From Devosia sp. (lineage in GTDB: Bacteria > Pseudomonadota > Alphaproteobacteria > Rhizobiales > Devosiaceae): a DNA stretch of 64,000 nucleotides. The stretch covers positions 806,001 through 870,000 of the forward strand of contig NZ_JANQAH010000009.1 of NCBI RefSeq assembly GCF_024707125.1. Reading direction: 5' to 3'. The notes under the pieces were generated by a model, which had not been told where the DNA came from, did no database searches, and saw only the letters and a program-made list of their open reading frames with translations. Below, piece by piece: positions 43,500 to 52,139 of the stretch. Position 1 is the stretch's first letter; each line of letters begins with the position of its first letter. The position numbers and the translations under genes are program-made.

Positions 43500-46172
43500 A
43501 TGGGCAATATGGGTTTCGGCGGGGCGAAGCAGAAGAACCGGGAGTGGCGGCGGACGAGCTTCCTGCCTGCCCTTTTGGCATTTCTGGTAGTCGCCATCGC
43601 CGGGGTCGTGCTCGACCGCCAGGCCGAAACCATCAATCAGGAACGGGTCCGTTCCGAAGTTCTGGGCCGCATTTCCGTCATCCGCGCCAAGCTCGAAGGG
43701 CATGTCTCGAGCAATGTCCAGCTGGTGCGGGGCCTCGTCTCGGTCATTTCGACCGAACCCGACATGGATCAGACCCGTTTTGACGCGCTGGTCGGCAATC
43801 TCTTCGAAGAAGACAGCCAGCTGCGCTCGGTTGCCGCCGCGCCCGATCTCGTCATCCGCATGACCTATCCGCTGGCCGGTAACGAAAAGGCCATCGGCCT
43901 CGACTATCGCCAGACCCCCAGCCAGTGGGACGCCGTGCAGCAGGTGCTGTTCACCGGCAGGATGGTGCTGGCCGGCCCGGTCGATCTCGTCCAGGGCGGA
44001 CGCGGTTTTGTTGGCCGCTTCCCGGTCCATACCACCGAGGATGGCTGGAAGAAATTCTGGGGCGTCGTCTCCGCCGTCATCGACGTCGACCGGCTCTATC
44101 AAGATAGCGGACTCTACGATCCGTCGCTTTCTGATCTCGATATTTCCATTACCGGCCATGACGCCCAGGGGCGCCACGGCAAGATCTTTTACGGCGACAG
44201 TCTGAGCGCCCGCCAGCCGGTCCTTGCCAATGTCACCCTGCCCAGCGGCAGCTGGCAGATCGCCGCCGTGCCCAAGGACGGCTGGCAATCGAGCATGGCA
44301 AGCCAGTTCATGCTGCGTGGCGCCATCTTCATCGCCGGCTGCCTGATCCTGCTGCCCTTCATCATCGCGGGCCGCATGATCAGCCAGCGCCACGACTATA
44401 TCGCCCAGCTGCGGGCTCGCGAGACCGAGCTGACCCAGCAGACCCAGCGGCTCAACCTTGCCCTTGAAACCTCCAAGGTCGGGCTTTGGGAGCTGGACCT
44501 GGCGAGCGGCGAGGAAGTGTGGGACGCGCGCACCAACGAAATCTACGGCATGTCGGCCGATGGCGGCGGGCGCACGCATGACCATTGGCAAAAGGTGGTT
44601 CACCCCGAGGACAAGGCGCGGGCCGAAAGCGAATTCCGCAAGTCCATCGCCAATGGCCGCTATCAATCGGACTACCGCATCGTGCTGGCCGATGGCACGA
44701 CGCGCCACATCCGCTCCATCGCCGTGCTCTATCGCGCGCCCGGCGAGGACGACCGCGTCATGGGCATCAATTGGGACGTGACCGCCGACGTGGCGCTGAG
44801 CGAAGACCTGCGCCGCGCCAAGGCCATGACCGAAGCGCGCAATACTGAACTGGAAGCGGCGCGCGTGCGCATCGAGCACAATGCGCTCCATGACAGCCTG
44901 ACGGGCCTGCCCAACCGGCGTTATCTCGACGAAATGCTCCGCGGCAATGCTGCCGGAGGGTTTGACGATTCCGGCACGATCGCGCTGCTCCATATCGATC
45001 TCGACCGTTTCAAGCAGATCAACGATACGCTCGGCCACGCCGCGGGCGATGCCATGCTCATCCATGCCAGCAAGGTGCTGCGCGAGAGCTGCCGCGACAC
45101 CGACTTTGTCGCCCGCATCGGCGGCGACGAATTCGTCGTCGTCTCCAGCAATAGCCATGGCGAGGAAGGCCTGGCCCGGCTCGCCGGGCGGCTCGTCGAA
45201 GCCATGCGCAAGCCGGTCATGCATGAAGGGCACGAATGCCGCTGCGGCGTCAGCGTCGGCATCGCCACGGGCATGGTGCCGGCCATCGATGTCGAGCAAT
45301 TGCTGATCAATGCCGATATCGCGCTCTATCGCGCCAAGGATCGCGGCCGCAATCGTTTTGAATTCTTCTCCGCAGCGCTGCAGGCTGAGGTGATCAATAC
45401 CAAGCGCGTCGCCGACGAAATCCTCAACAGCCTCGAGAACCAGGATTTCATTGCCCACTACCAGCCCCAGTTCGACGCCAAAACGCTCGATGTCGTCGGT
45501 GTCGAGGCGCTGGCCCGCTGGCGGCATCCGACGCTGGGCCTGCGCAGTCCCGACAGCTTTATGGAGATTGCCGAGGAGCTGAGCGTCGTCGCCGCCATCG
45601 ACCACGCCATTCTGCAGCAGAGCCTGCATGATCTCGAACGCTGGGACCGCCTGGGACTGCGCGTGCCGCGGGTTTCGGTCAATGTCTCCCAGCGGCGCCT
45701 CCACGACGAGAACCTCGTCGCCGCGCTGCGGGAAATGGACATCGCCGAAGGCCGCATCGCCTTTGAACTCGTCGAATCCATCTATCTCGATGAGAGCGAC
45801 GGCGTCATCGCCTGGAATATCGAGCAGATCAAGGCGCTCGGCATCGATGTCGAAATCGACGATTTCGGCACTGGCTATGCCTCCATCGTCTCGCTGCAAA
45901 AGCTGCATCCGCGCCGTCTTAAAATCGACCGACAATTGGTCGATCCGATCATCACCGAGCCGAGCCAGCGTCGGCTCGTCGCCTCCATCGTCGATATCGG
46001 CAAGGCCATGGATATCGAGATCGTCGCCGAGGGCGTCGAGACCATGGAACACGCGAAAATCCTGCGCGATCTCGGTTGCGACATCCTGCAGGGCTATGCC
46101 TTCGCCAAGCCCATGCCGCGCGAGGCGCTCGAAGCCTTCCTTGCCGAACAAAGCTGGCGTCGGGCCAGCTAG
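43500..46172 (+). CDS. CHASE-PAS-GGDEF-EAL cyclic-di-GMP enzyme
   Basis: An 890-residue membrane protein. Helix about 21-39, CHASE-type periplasmic sensor (about 70-240; VQLVRGLVSVISTEPDM), second helix about 278-298, PAS/PAC (about 318-440), then GGDEF with intact IGGDEFVVV and an RxxD product-inhibition site (RDTD) five residues before it. The EAL domain has intact EALARW, NVSQRRL, DDFGTGYAS, LKIDRQ and EGVET residues. Both making and breaking cyclic-di-GMP look possible. It stands alone after ugpC; the ligand is unknown. Confidence 0.93.
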   Translation: MGNMGFGGAKQKNREWRRTSFLPALLAFLVVAIAGVVLDRQAETINQERVRSEVLGRISVIRAKLEGHVSSNVQLVRGLVSVISTEPDMDQTRFDALVGNLFEEDSQLRSVAAAPDLVIRMTYPLAGNEKAIGLDYRQTPSQWDAVQQVLFTGRMVLAGPVDLVQGGRGFVGRFPVHTTEDGWKKFWGVVSAVIDVDRLYQDSGLYDPSLSDLDISITGHDAQGRHGKIFYGDSLSARQPVLANVTLPSGSWQIAAVPKDGWQSSMASQFMLRGAIFIAGCLILLPFIIAGRMISQRHDYIAQLRARETELTQQTQRLNLALETSKVGLWELDLASGEEVWDARTNEIYGMSADGGGRTHDHWQKVVHPEDKARAESEFRKSIANGRYQSDYRIVLADGTTRHIRSIAVLYRAPGEDDRVMGINWDVTADVALSEDLRRAKAMTEARNTELEAARVRIEHNALHDSLTGLPNRRYLDEMLRGNAAGGFDDSGTIALLHIDLDRFKQINDTLGHAAGDAMLIHASKVLRESCRDTDFVARIGGDEFVVVSSNSHGEEGLARLAGRLVEAMRKPVMHEGHECRCGVSVGIATGMVPAIDVEQLLINADIALYRAKDRGRNRFEFFSAALQAEVINTKRVADEILNSLENQDFIAHYQPQFDAKTLDVVGVEALARWRHPTLGLRSPDSFMEIAEELSVVAAIDHAILQQSLHDLERWDRLGLRVPRVSVNVSQRRLHDENLVAALREMDIAEGRIAFELVESIYLDESDGVIAWNIEQIKALGIDVEIDDFGTGYASIVSLQKLHPRRLKIDRQLVDPIITEPSQRRLVASIVDIGKAMDIEIVAEGVETMEHAKILRDLGCDILQGYAFAKPMPREALEAFLAEQSWRRAS

Positions 46173-46250
46173 AACAGGCGACAAACCAGACGAATTTCGC
46201 TAAACCCCCTCCGTCTATCTTGTATGGAACAGATTTTGGAGAGGGCGGAA

Positions 46251-47282
46251 ATGGCGCTGGGCAGGAAATTTGGGCTGGGCGTAGTTGGCGCGGGCATGGC
46301 GGCAAAGCCGCATGCGCTGGCTCTCGACGCCCTCCGCGACCGGATCGACGTCCGCGGCGTCTGGCGGCGTGACGCAGAAGCGCTCAAGCAGTTTTGCGAC
46401 CTTTATGATTTTCCGGCAGCACAAAGCTACGAAGCCATGCTGGCCGATCCCAACCTTGATGCGGTTCTCATCCTGACCCCGCCCAATGCACGCGAACCGC
46501 TGGTCGCCGCGGCGGCAGCGGCCGGCAAGCATGTGCTGATGGAAAAGCCCGTCGAACGCACGACGGAAGCCGCTGCCCGCATCGTCGAGATTTGTGACAG
46601 GGCAGGGGTGACCCTGGGCATCATCTTCCAGCACCGGTTCCGCGCCGCCTCGAAAGCGCTGGCCGAGAAGGTTGCCAGCGGCGACTTAGGAAAACTCTTC
46701 GCCGCCCATCTCGTCGTGCCGTGGTGGCGCCCGCAGCAGGGTTACTATGACAAGCCCGGTCGCGGCACATTTGCCCAGGACGGCGGCGGCGTCCTCATCA
46801 CCCAGGCCATCCACTCGCTCGACTTGATGCTGAGCCTCACCGGCCCGGTGAAGTCGGTCACCGCCCTTGCCGCGACCACCGGCTTCCACCGAATGGAAAC
46901 AGAAGACTTCGTTGCCGGTGGGTTGGAATTCGCGCATGGCGCGGTGGGCGGGCTGATGGCCACCACGGCCAATTTCCCCGGCGGCGCCGAGAGCATCACG
47001 CTCAATTTCGAAAAGGCCAGCGCCACCCTCGCGGGTGGCAACCTCAACCTGAAATGGTTCGATGGCCGCGAGGAGAATGTGGGCGAGGCCAGCAATTCCG
47101 GTGGCGGCGCTGATCCCATGGCTTTTCCGTTCGACTGGCATATGGCCCAGATCGCGGATTTCGCCGATGCGGTGCAGGAGGGGCGGCAGCCGGTCTCGAC
47201 CGGCCATTCGGCTCTCGCCGTGCACAAGCTGATCGACGCGCTCATCGCCTCCTCGCGCGAAGGCCGCCGCGTCAACGTCTAG
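46251..47282 (+). CDS. Gfo/Idh/MocA family oxidoreductase
   Basis: A 343-residue NAD(P)-dependent dehydrogenase of sugars or inositols. N-terminal Rossmann fold (GLGVVGAGMAAKPHALAL), then ILTPPNAREPLV, VLMEKPVERT (the EKP motif with catalytic Lys) and GGVLITQAIHSLDLMLSLTG (catalytic Asp/His region). ATG at 46251 is preferred because GGAGAGGG lies just before it; the frame opens at 46224. It overlaps the convergent yihY-family gene by 11 bases. Substrate unknown. Confidence 0.9.
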   Translation: MALGRKFGLGVVGAGMAAKPHALALDALRDRIDVRGVWRRDAEALKQFCDLYDFPAAQSYEAMLADPNLDAVLILTPPNAREPLVAAAAAAGKHVLMEKPVERTTEAAARIVEICDRAGVTLGIIFQHRFRAASKALAEKVASGDLGKLFAAHLVVPWWRPQQGYYDKPGRGTFAQDGGGVLITQAIHSLDLMLSLTGPVKSVTALAATTGFHRMETEDFVAGGLEFAHGAVGGLMATTANFPGGAESITLNFEKASATLAGGNLNLKWFDGREENVGEASNSGGGADPMAFPFDWHMAQIADFADAVQEGRQPVSTGHSALAVHKLIDALIASSREGRRVNV

Positions 47283-48306
47283 CGACGTCCTCGCTGGCCG
47301 GCTGCTCCTTGGCGGCTTCCCCGCCCTTGGCTGGCCAGCGCCCACCCACCGTGTCGGCGACATAGGCGCCGCGCTCGCCCATCGGGCGCGGTTCGCCCGT
47401 GGTGGAATCCGCCGTCGTCTGGTGCTCGCTCTCCGAGTTGAGCGATCCGCCCAGAATGACGATGGTCACCGAAAGCCAGATCCAGGTGAGAAAGCCGATC
47501 AGCGCCCCCAGCGAGCCATAGGTGGCGTTGAAACTGGAAAAATTGGCCGCGTACCAGGAATAGCCCGCCGACATGAGCATGATGCCGACGGTTGCAAAGA
47601 GGCTCCCCGGCGTGATCCAGCGCCACTTGGCCTTGGCCCGGCTTGGGCCCCAGCGGTAAATCGACGAAAGCGCGACGAGGAGGCTTACGAGCATCAGCAC
47701 ATAGGCGCCGGCCCGCACGATCCACTCATAGCCCCCGAGCGCGAATATCTGCAGCAAAGCGGGCACGATCAGCATGACCGCCAGCATCAACACCAGCATG
47801 ATCAACCCGCCCAAGATGAAGGCGAGGGCGAGCAGGTGAATATGAAAGATGTTCCGCTTTTCCTGCTCGCCATAGACGACGTTCATGGCGTCGAACAAAG
47901 CCTTGATACCAGCACTGGCGCCCCAAAGCGCCGCCACGAGCGAGACGACAAGGGCAATGCCGAGTTCGCCGCTATCCTGGCTCGTCAGGCGCACCAGCTG
48001 TTCGCGGATGATGTCGAGGCCGCTGGCCGGCACGATGCCATCGAGCAGGCTGAGCTGATCGACCACACCGACGGGATCATTGAGGAGGCCATAAAGCGAG
48101 ACGAAGAGGCTCAGCGATGGCACCAGTGCGAAGAGCAGAAAGTAGGCAACGCCCGCGGCCGTCAGCAGCACGCGGTTTTCGCTAAAACCGATGAACAGCC
48201 GATAGGCGATATCCTTCCAGCCGCGCCAGGGAATGCCCACTGGCGCGGTGGCCCTGCGGCCCCGGTCTGGCTGTTTGGATCGAAGTTCCTGCGTACGCGT
48301 CGGCAT
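47272..48306 (-). CDS. YihY/BrkB-family inner membrane protein
   Basis: A 344-residue protein with about six helices, opening with a basic tail and then GVAYFLLFALVPSLSLFVSLYGLL. The family pattern LWGASAGIKALFDAMNVVYGEQEKR is present, as is YSWYAANFSSFNATYGSLGALIGFLTWIW near the C terminus. The old label 'ribonuclease BN' is obsolete and 'virulence factor BrkB' is misleading; the function is unsettled. It ends within the last bases of the convergent oxidoreductase gene. Confidence 0.9.
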   Translation of the reverse strand: MPTRTQELRSKQPDRGRRATAPVGIPWRGWKDIAYRLFIGFSENRVLLTAAGVAYFLLFALVPSLSLFVSLYGLLNDPVGVVDQLSLLDGIVPASGLDIIREQLVRLTSQDSGELGIALVVSLVAALWGASAGIKALFDAMNVVYGEQEKRNIFHIHLLALAFILGGLIMLVLMLAVMLIVPALLQIFALGGYEWIVRAGAYVLMLVSLLVALSSIYRWGPSRAKAKWRWITPGSLFATVGIMLMSAGYSWYAANFSSFNATYGSLGALIGFLTWIWLSVTIVILGGSLNSESEHQTTADSTTGEPRPMGERGAYVADTVGGRWPAKGGEAAKEQPASEDVARR

Positions 48307-48363
48307 TCCCAGACAACGCCGACGCGGGCCGCTTGGCTCCGCGCCGGCGCTGCGACAATGGGA

Positions 48364-49194
48364 TCAGGCCACAGCCGCCTTTTTGCGCGCGATACGGGCA
48401 CGGATGTGCTCGACCTCGGTCTGCGGCGTCGCGGCAAAGAGGGTCTTGGTATAGGCGTGCTGCGGGTTCGAAAACACCGCGTCCCGGCTGCCGTGTTCAA
48501 CGACGTCGCCAAAGTACATGACCATGACTTCGTCAGCGATGTAGCGCACGACCGAGAGGTCATGGCTGATGAAGACATAGGTCAGCCCGAACTCGTCCTG
48601 CAAATCCTTCAAGAGATTCAGGATTTGCGCCTGCACCGAAAGGTCGAGCGCCGAAACCGGCTCGTCGAGCACCAGGAAGCTGGGATTGAGCATCAGCGCC
48701 CGGGCAATGGCGATGCGCTGGCGCTGGCCGCCCGAGAACATGTGCGGATAGCGGTTATAGTGCTCAGGCTGCAGGCCGACCTTGGTCAGCATGGCCATGG
48801 CCTTTTCGCGCCGCTCGGCTGCCGACATGTCGGTATTGAGCAGCAGCGGTTCGGAGAGCACGTCGCCGATCTTCTGGCGCGGATTGAGCGAGCCATAGGG
48901 ATTCTGGAAGACGATCTGCACTTTTTGGCGCAGTTCCTTGGTCACATGCGACGCGCTGGCCTTGATGCCATCGATAAAAATTTCGCCCGAGGTCGCCTCG
49001 TCGATCAGCGTGATCATGCGGGCTAGGGTCGACTTGCCGCAGCCGCTTTCGCCCACGACGGCAAGTGTCTTGCCCTTTTCGAGCGTGAAGCTGACGCCCT
49101 TGACGGCATGCAGCACCTTGGCCGGCTTCAGAAAGCCGGCGGAAGTGACGTAGTCGCGCTTGAGATTGCGCACTTCGAGAACGGGTGTCGTCAT
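48364..49194 (-). CDS. dppF: Dipeptide/oligopeptide ABC ATPase, DppF type
   Basis: A 276-residue ATPase. Walker A GESGCGKST, Q-loop VFQNPYGSLNPRQ (the DppF/OppF form), signature FSGGQRQRIAIARAL, Walker B FLVLDEPVSALD, H-loop VFISHDLSVVRYI. It overlaps dppD by four bases. Last gene of the minus-strand dppABCDF operon. Confidence 0.93.
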   Translation of the reverse strand: MTTPVLEVRNLKRDYVTSAGFLKPAKVLHAVKGVSFTLEKGKTLAVVGESGCGKSTLARMITLIDEATSGEIFIDGIKASASHVTKELRQKVQIVFQNPYGSLNPRQKIGDVLSEPLLLNTDMSAAERREKAMAMLTKVGLQPEHYNRYPHMFSGGQRQRIAIARALMLNPSFLVLDEPVSALDLSVQAQILNLLKDLQDEFGLTYVFISHDLSVVRYIADEVMVMYFGDVVEHGSRDAVFSNPQHAYTKTLFAATPQTEVEHIRARIARKKAAVA

Positions 49195-50039
49195 TGGGCA
49201 ACTCCCGGGGCGGCGGTAAACAGCATGTCGGAAACGGTCGGTAGGCGATCGCCCACGGCATTTTCCGGCAGGGCCGATAGCAGCGCCCGCGTATAGTTCG
49301 ACTGGGGATTTTCAAAGAGGGAGAGCACATCGGCCTCCTCCATCTTGTGCCCCTTATATTGCACGATGACGCGGTCGGCCGTTTCGGCGACGACGCCCAT
49401 GTCATGGGTGATCATGATCAGCCCCATGCCGGTCTGCTGCTGCAGCCCGACAAGCAGATCAAGAATCTGCTTCTGGATGGTCACGTCGAGCGCGGTGGTC
49501 GGCTCGTCGGCAATCAGCAGTTTTGGATTGCACGAAATGGCCATGGCGATCATGACGCGCTGGCACTGGCCGCCCGACATCTGATGCGGAAACGCCTTCA
49601 GCTTGTCCTCGGCGTCGCGAATGCCGACCTGGTTCAGCAGCTGAACCGCACGCTCATGCGCCGCCCGGCCCCTGAGGCCGAGATGCTTGTCGAGCACTTC
49701 GCCGATCTGGAAGCCGACCGTGAAACACGGATTGAGGCTGGCGATCGGCTCCTGAAAGATCATGGCAATGTCCTTGCCGATGATTTTCCGCTTTTCGCTG
49801 TCGCTCATCTTGAGGAGGTCGCGGCCTTCAAAACGCATGACATCGGCAGTGACGCGGGCGCTTGCTGGAAGCAGGCCCATGGTGGCGAGCATCGCCACCG
49901 ATTTGCCCGAGCCGCTTTCGCCGACAATGGCGAGCACTTCGCGATTGTCGACCGAGATGTCGATGCCGTCGACGGCCTTGAAGAGACCAACCGAGGTGTC
50001 GAAGGCGACGGTGAGATTCTTGATTTCGAGAAGGGACAT
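49191..50039 (-). CDS. dppD: Dipeptide ABC ATPase, DppD type
   Basis: A 282-residue ATPase. Walker [11 protein letters not shown]-loop [13 protein letters not shown] (the DppD/OppD form), signature [15 protein letters not shown], where Cys replaces the usual Arg, Walker [14 protein letters not shown]-loop [11 protein letters not shown]. It lies four bases after dppC and overlaps dppF. The Cys in the signature is slightly unusual but probably tolerated. Confidence 0.93.
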   Translation of the reverse strand: MSLLEIKNLTVAFDTSVGLFKAVDGIDISVDNREVLAIVGESGSGKSVAMLATMGLLPASARVTADVMRFEGRDLLKMSDSEKRKIIGKDIAMIFQEPIASLNPCFTVGFQIGEVLDKHLGLRGRAAHERAVQLLNQVGIRDAEDKLKAFPHQMSGGQCQRVMIAMAISCNPKLLIADEPTTALDVTIQKQILDLLVGLQQQTGMGLIMITHDMGVVAETADRVIVQYKGHKMEEADVLSLFENPQSNYTRALLSALPENAVGDRLPTVSDMLFTAAPGVAQ

Positions 50040-50043
50040 GGCG

Positions 50044-50937
50044 TCAGCTCCTCTTCAGCTTGGGATCGAGCGCATCACGCAGCCCGTCGCCGATGAGATT
50101 GATGGCAAGCACCGTGATGAGGATGGCAAGGCCCGGGAATGTGACAACCCATGGCGCCTTGAGGATGAATTCGCGGGCCGAAGCCAGCATGGTGCCCCAT
50201 TCCGGGGTCGGCGGCTGCGCGCCCATGCCGAGGAAGCCGAGCGCGGCGGCTTCAAGAATGGCATTGGAGAAGCTCAGCGTTGCCTGCACGATCAGCGGCC
50301 CCAGGCAGTTGGGCAGGATCGTTACCATCATCAGGCGCAAATGGCCGGCGCCGGAAAGCTTGGCCGCCGTCACATATTCACGGCTTTTTTCAGCCATCAC
50401 CGCCGCACGCACCAGGCGCGCAAAGTGTGGCTGCAAGACCAGCGCGATGGCGATCATGGCGTTGAAGAGGCCCGGGCCCAGAATGGCCACCAGCACCAGG
50501 GCCAGCAGCAGCGGCGGGAAAGCCAATATAATGTCCATGATGCGCATGATCAGGACGTCGACCCAGCCGCGGAAATAGCCGGCCAGGACGCCGAGGATCA
50601 CCCCGACAACAAGCGCGCCGACCACGACGAAAAAGCCGATGAACAGCGAATAGCGCGCGCCGTGGATGAGGCGCGAAAGCATGTCGCGGCCCACGGGGTC
50701 GGTCCCCAGAATGAAGCGCGGGTCGGCATTGGCGTCCCAGATCGGGGGTTTCAGCAGCGCATCGCGGAACTGCTCGTCGGGCGCAAAGGGCGCGATGAGC
50801 GGCGCGAAAATCGCGACGAAGACGAGGATGGCAAAGACGGTGAGGCCGATGACGGCGCCGCGATTGACGGAGAAATAGTACCAGAATTCACGCAGGCCCG
50901 AGGCCGGTGCACTGGCGGGAGTGTTGGTCGTAGCCAT
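50044..50937 (-). CDS. dppC: Dipeptide ABC permease, DppC type
   Basis: A 297-residue inner-membrane permease. First helix about 28-50 (GAVIGLTVFAILVFVAIFAPLIAPF), then the family stretch ILGTDPVGRDMLSRLIHGARYSL and the ATPase-contact region with YVTAAKLSGAGHLRLMMVTILPN. C-terminal GDGLRDALDPKLKRS is typical. One base separates it from dppB. Confidence 0.94.
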   Translation of the reverse strand: MATTNTPASAPASGLREFWYYFSVNRGAVIGLTVFAILVFVAIFAPLIAPFAPDEQFRDALLKPPIWDANADPRFILGTDPVGRDMLSRLIHGARYSLFIGFFVVVGALVVGVILGVLAGYFRGWVDVLIMRIMDIILAFPPLLLALVLVAILGPGLFNAMIAIALVLQPHFARLVRAAVMAEKSREYVTAAKLSGAGHLRLMMVTILPNCLGPLIVQATLSFSNAILEAAALGFLGMGAQPPTPEWGTMLASAREFILKAPWVVTFPGLAILITVLAINLIGDGLRDALDPKLKRS

Positions 50938-50938
50938 G

Positions 50939-51946
50939 TTACTGCACCCGGATGCGCGGATTGATGAGCGCGTAGAGGAGGTCGACGATCAGGTTCACCG
51001 ACATGACGATGAGAGCAATGATCAGGAGCCCCGACTGCACCACGACATAGTCGCGCTTGGAGATGGAATCGATCATCCACTTGCCGATGCCCGGCCAGGT
51101 GAAGATGGTCTCGGTGAGAATGGCGCCGCCGAGCAGCAGCCCCACCTGCAGGCCGATCGTGGTCACGACCGGGATCAGGGCATTGCGCAGGGCATGCACA
51201 TTGACCACGCGATTGGGCGACATGCCCTTGGCGCGGGCGGTGCGCACATAGTCTTCGCCCAGCACTTCGAGCATGGCCGAGCGCGTCTGCCGCGCGATGA
51301 CGGCAAGCGGAATGGTGCCGAGCACGATTGCGGGGAGGATCAGGTGGCGCAGGGCCGAAACGAAGGCCGCCCAGTTTCCATAAAGCAGCGTGTCGATCAG
51401 CATGAAGCCGGTAATGGGCTTCAAAAAGAAGGTCAGGGCTATGCGACCCGAAACCGGCGTCCAGCCGAGATAGCCCGAGAAGAAGATGATGAGCAGCAGC
51501 CCCCACCAGAAGATCGGCATGGAATAGCCGGTCAGCGCCACGCCCATGGTGATCTGGTCGAACCACGAGCCGCGCTTGATGGCGGCAAAGATGCCGGCGG
51601 GAATGCCGATGACGACGGCAAAGAGCAGCGCAACGAAGGCCAGCTCCATGGTGGCCGGGAACAGCGCCATGAACTCATTGATCACCGGGCGCTTGGTGGC
51701 GAGCGAGATACCGAAATCGCCCTGCATCACGCTCCACAGATAATTGAAATATTGCTGCCAGATCGGCAGGTTATAGCCGAACTGCTCGCGCAGGATTTCG
51801 TAGCGTTCCGGGGTCACGCCATGTTGCCCGGCCATGGCCAGGATGGGATCGCCCGGCAAAACGCGGACAAACGCAAAAGCGCAGATGGAGATGCCGATAA
51901 TGGTCGGCACCAGTAGCGCAATCCTGCGCAAAACATAGTTCAGCAT
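50939..51946 (-). CDS. dppB: Dipeptide ABC permease, DppB type
   Basis: A 335-residue inner-membrane permease opening MLNYVLRRIALLVPTIIGI, the normal DppB N terminus, with RVLPGDPILAMAG, DYVRTARAKGMSPNRVVNVHALRNALIPVVT and a C-terminal YALINPRIRVQ. ATG at 51946 is chosen; the frame opens 13 codons earlier without family similarity. A 193-base gap with a hairpin separates it from dppA. Confidence 0.94.
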   Translation of the reverse strand: MLNYVLRRIALLVPTIIGISICAFAFVRVLPGDPILAMAGQHGVTPERYEILREQFGYNLPIWQQYFNYLWSVMQGDFGISLATKRPVINEFMALFPATMELAFVALLFAVVIGIPAGIFAAIKRGSWFDQITMGVALTGYSMPIFWWGLLLIIFFSGYLGWTPVSGRIALTFFLKPITGFMLIDTLLYGNWAAFVSALRHLILPAIVLGTIPLAVIARQTRSAMLEVLGEDYVRTARAKGMSPNRVVNVHALRNALIPVVTTIGLQVGLLLGGAILTETIFTWPGIGKWMIDSISKRDYVVVQSGLLIIALIVMSVNLIVDLLYALINPRIRVQ

Positions 51947-52071
51947 GAGAGGGTCTTGCCTCTGGGGCGCAAGCCCGCCGCACAAATGCGGCGAACCCGC
52001 CGGTCCCGTTTCCTGTTATGGCGGAGTGCGTCCGTGGACCTTGGTTGGCCCATCCAACCCCGCTCTGTCTT

Positions 52072-52114
52072 AAAAGGCGGAGCCCCGCTCCGGTGTTTGC
52101 CGGATCGAGGCTCC
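52072..52114 (-). terminator. Hairpin between dppA and dppB
   Basis: On the minus strand GGAGCC (52114-52109) pairs with GGCTCC (52084-52079), enclosing a smaller CCGG/CCGG stem, and is followed by GCCTTTTA. This may be a partial terminator or RNA stabiliser that gives more binding protein than permease, as in many such operons. Confidence 0.5.
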
Positions 52115-52139
52115 CTTGTTTGGTGAGAAGGCTAAAACC

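Noticed and set aside
43461..46184. 907-codon open frame on the minus strand
   Set aside because: It lies fully opposite the CHASE-GGDEF-EAL gene, whose motifs are clear. The translation has no domain and is rich in His, Gln, Arg and Asp, typical of the antisense frame of a GC-rich gene. The same applies to minus-strand frames at 6926-8389, 19054-20805 and 26449-28686.
47272..48306. Virulence factor or RNase BN label for the YihY-family gene
   Set aside because: The RNase BN name was assigned in error and later moved to another gene, and the BrkB resemblance says nothing about virulence here.
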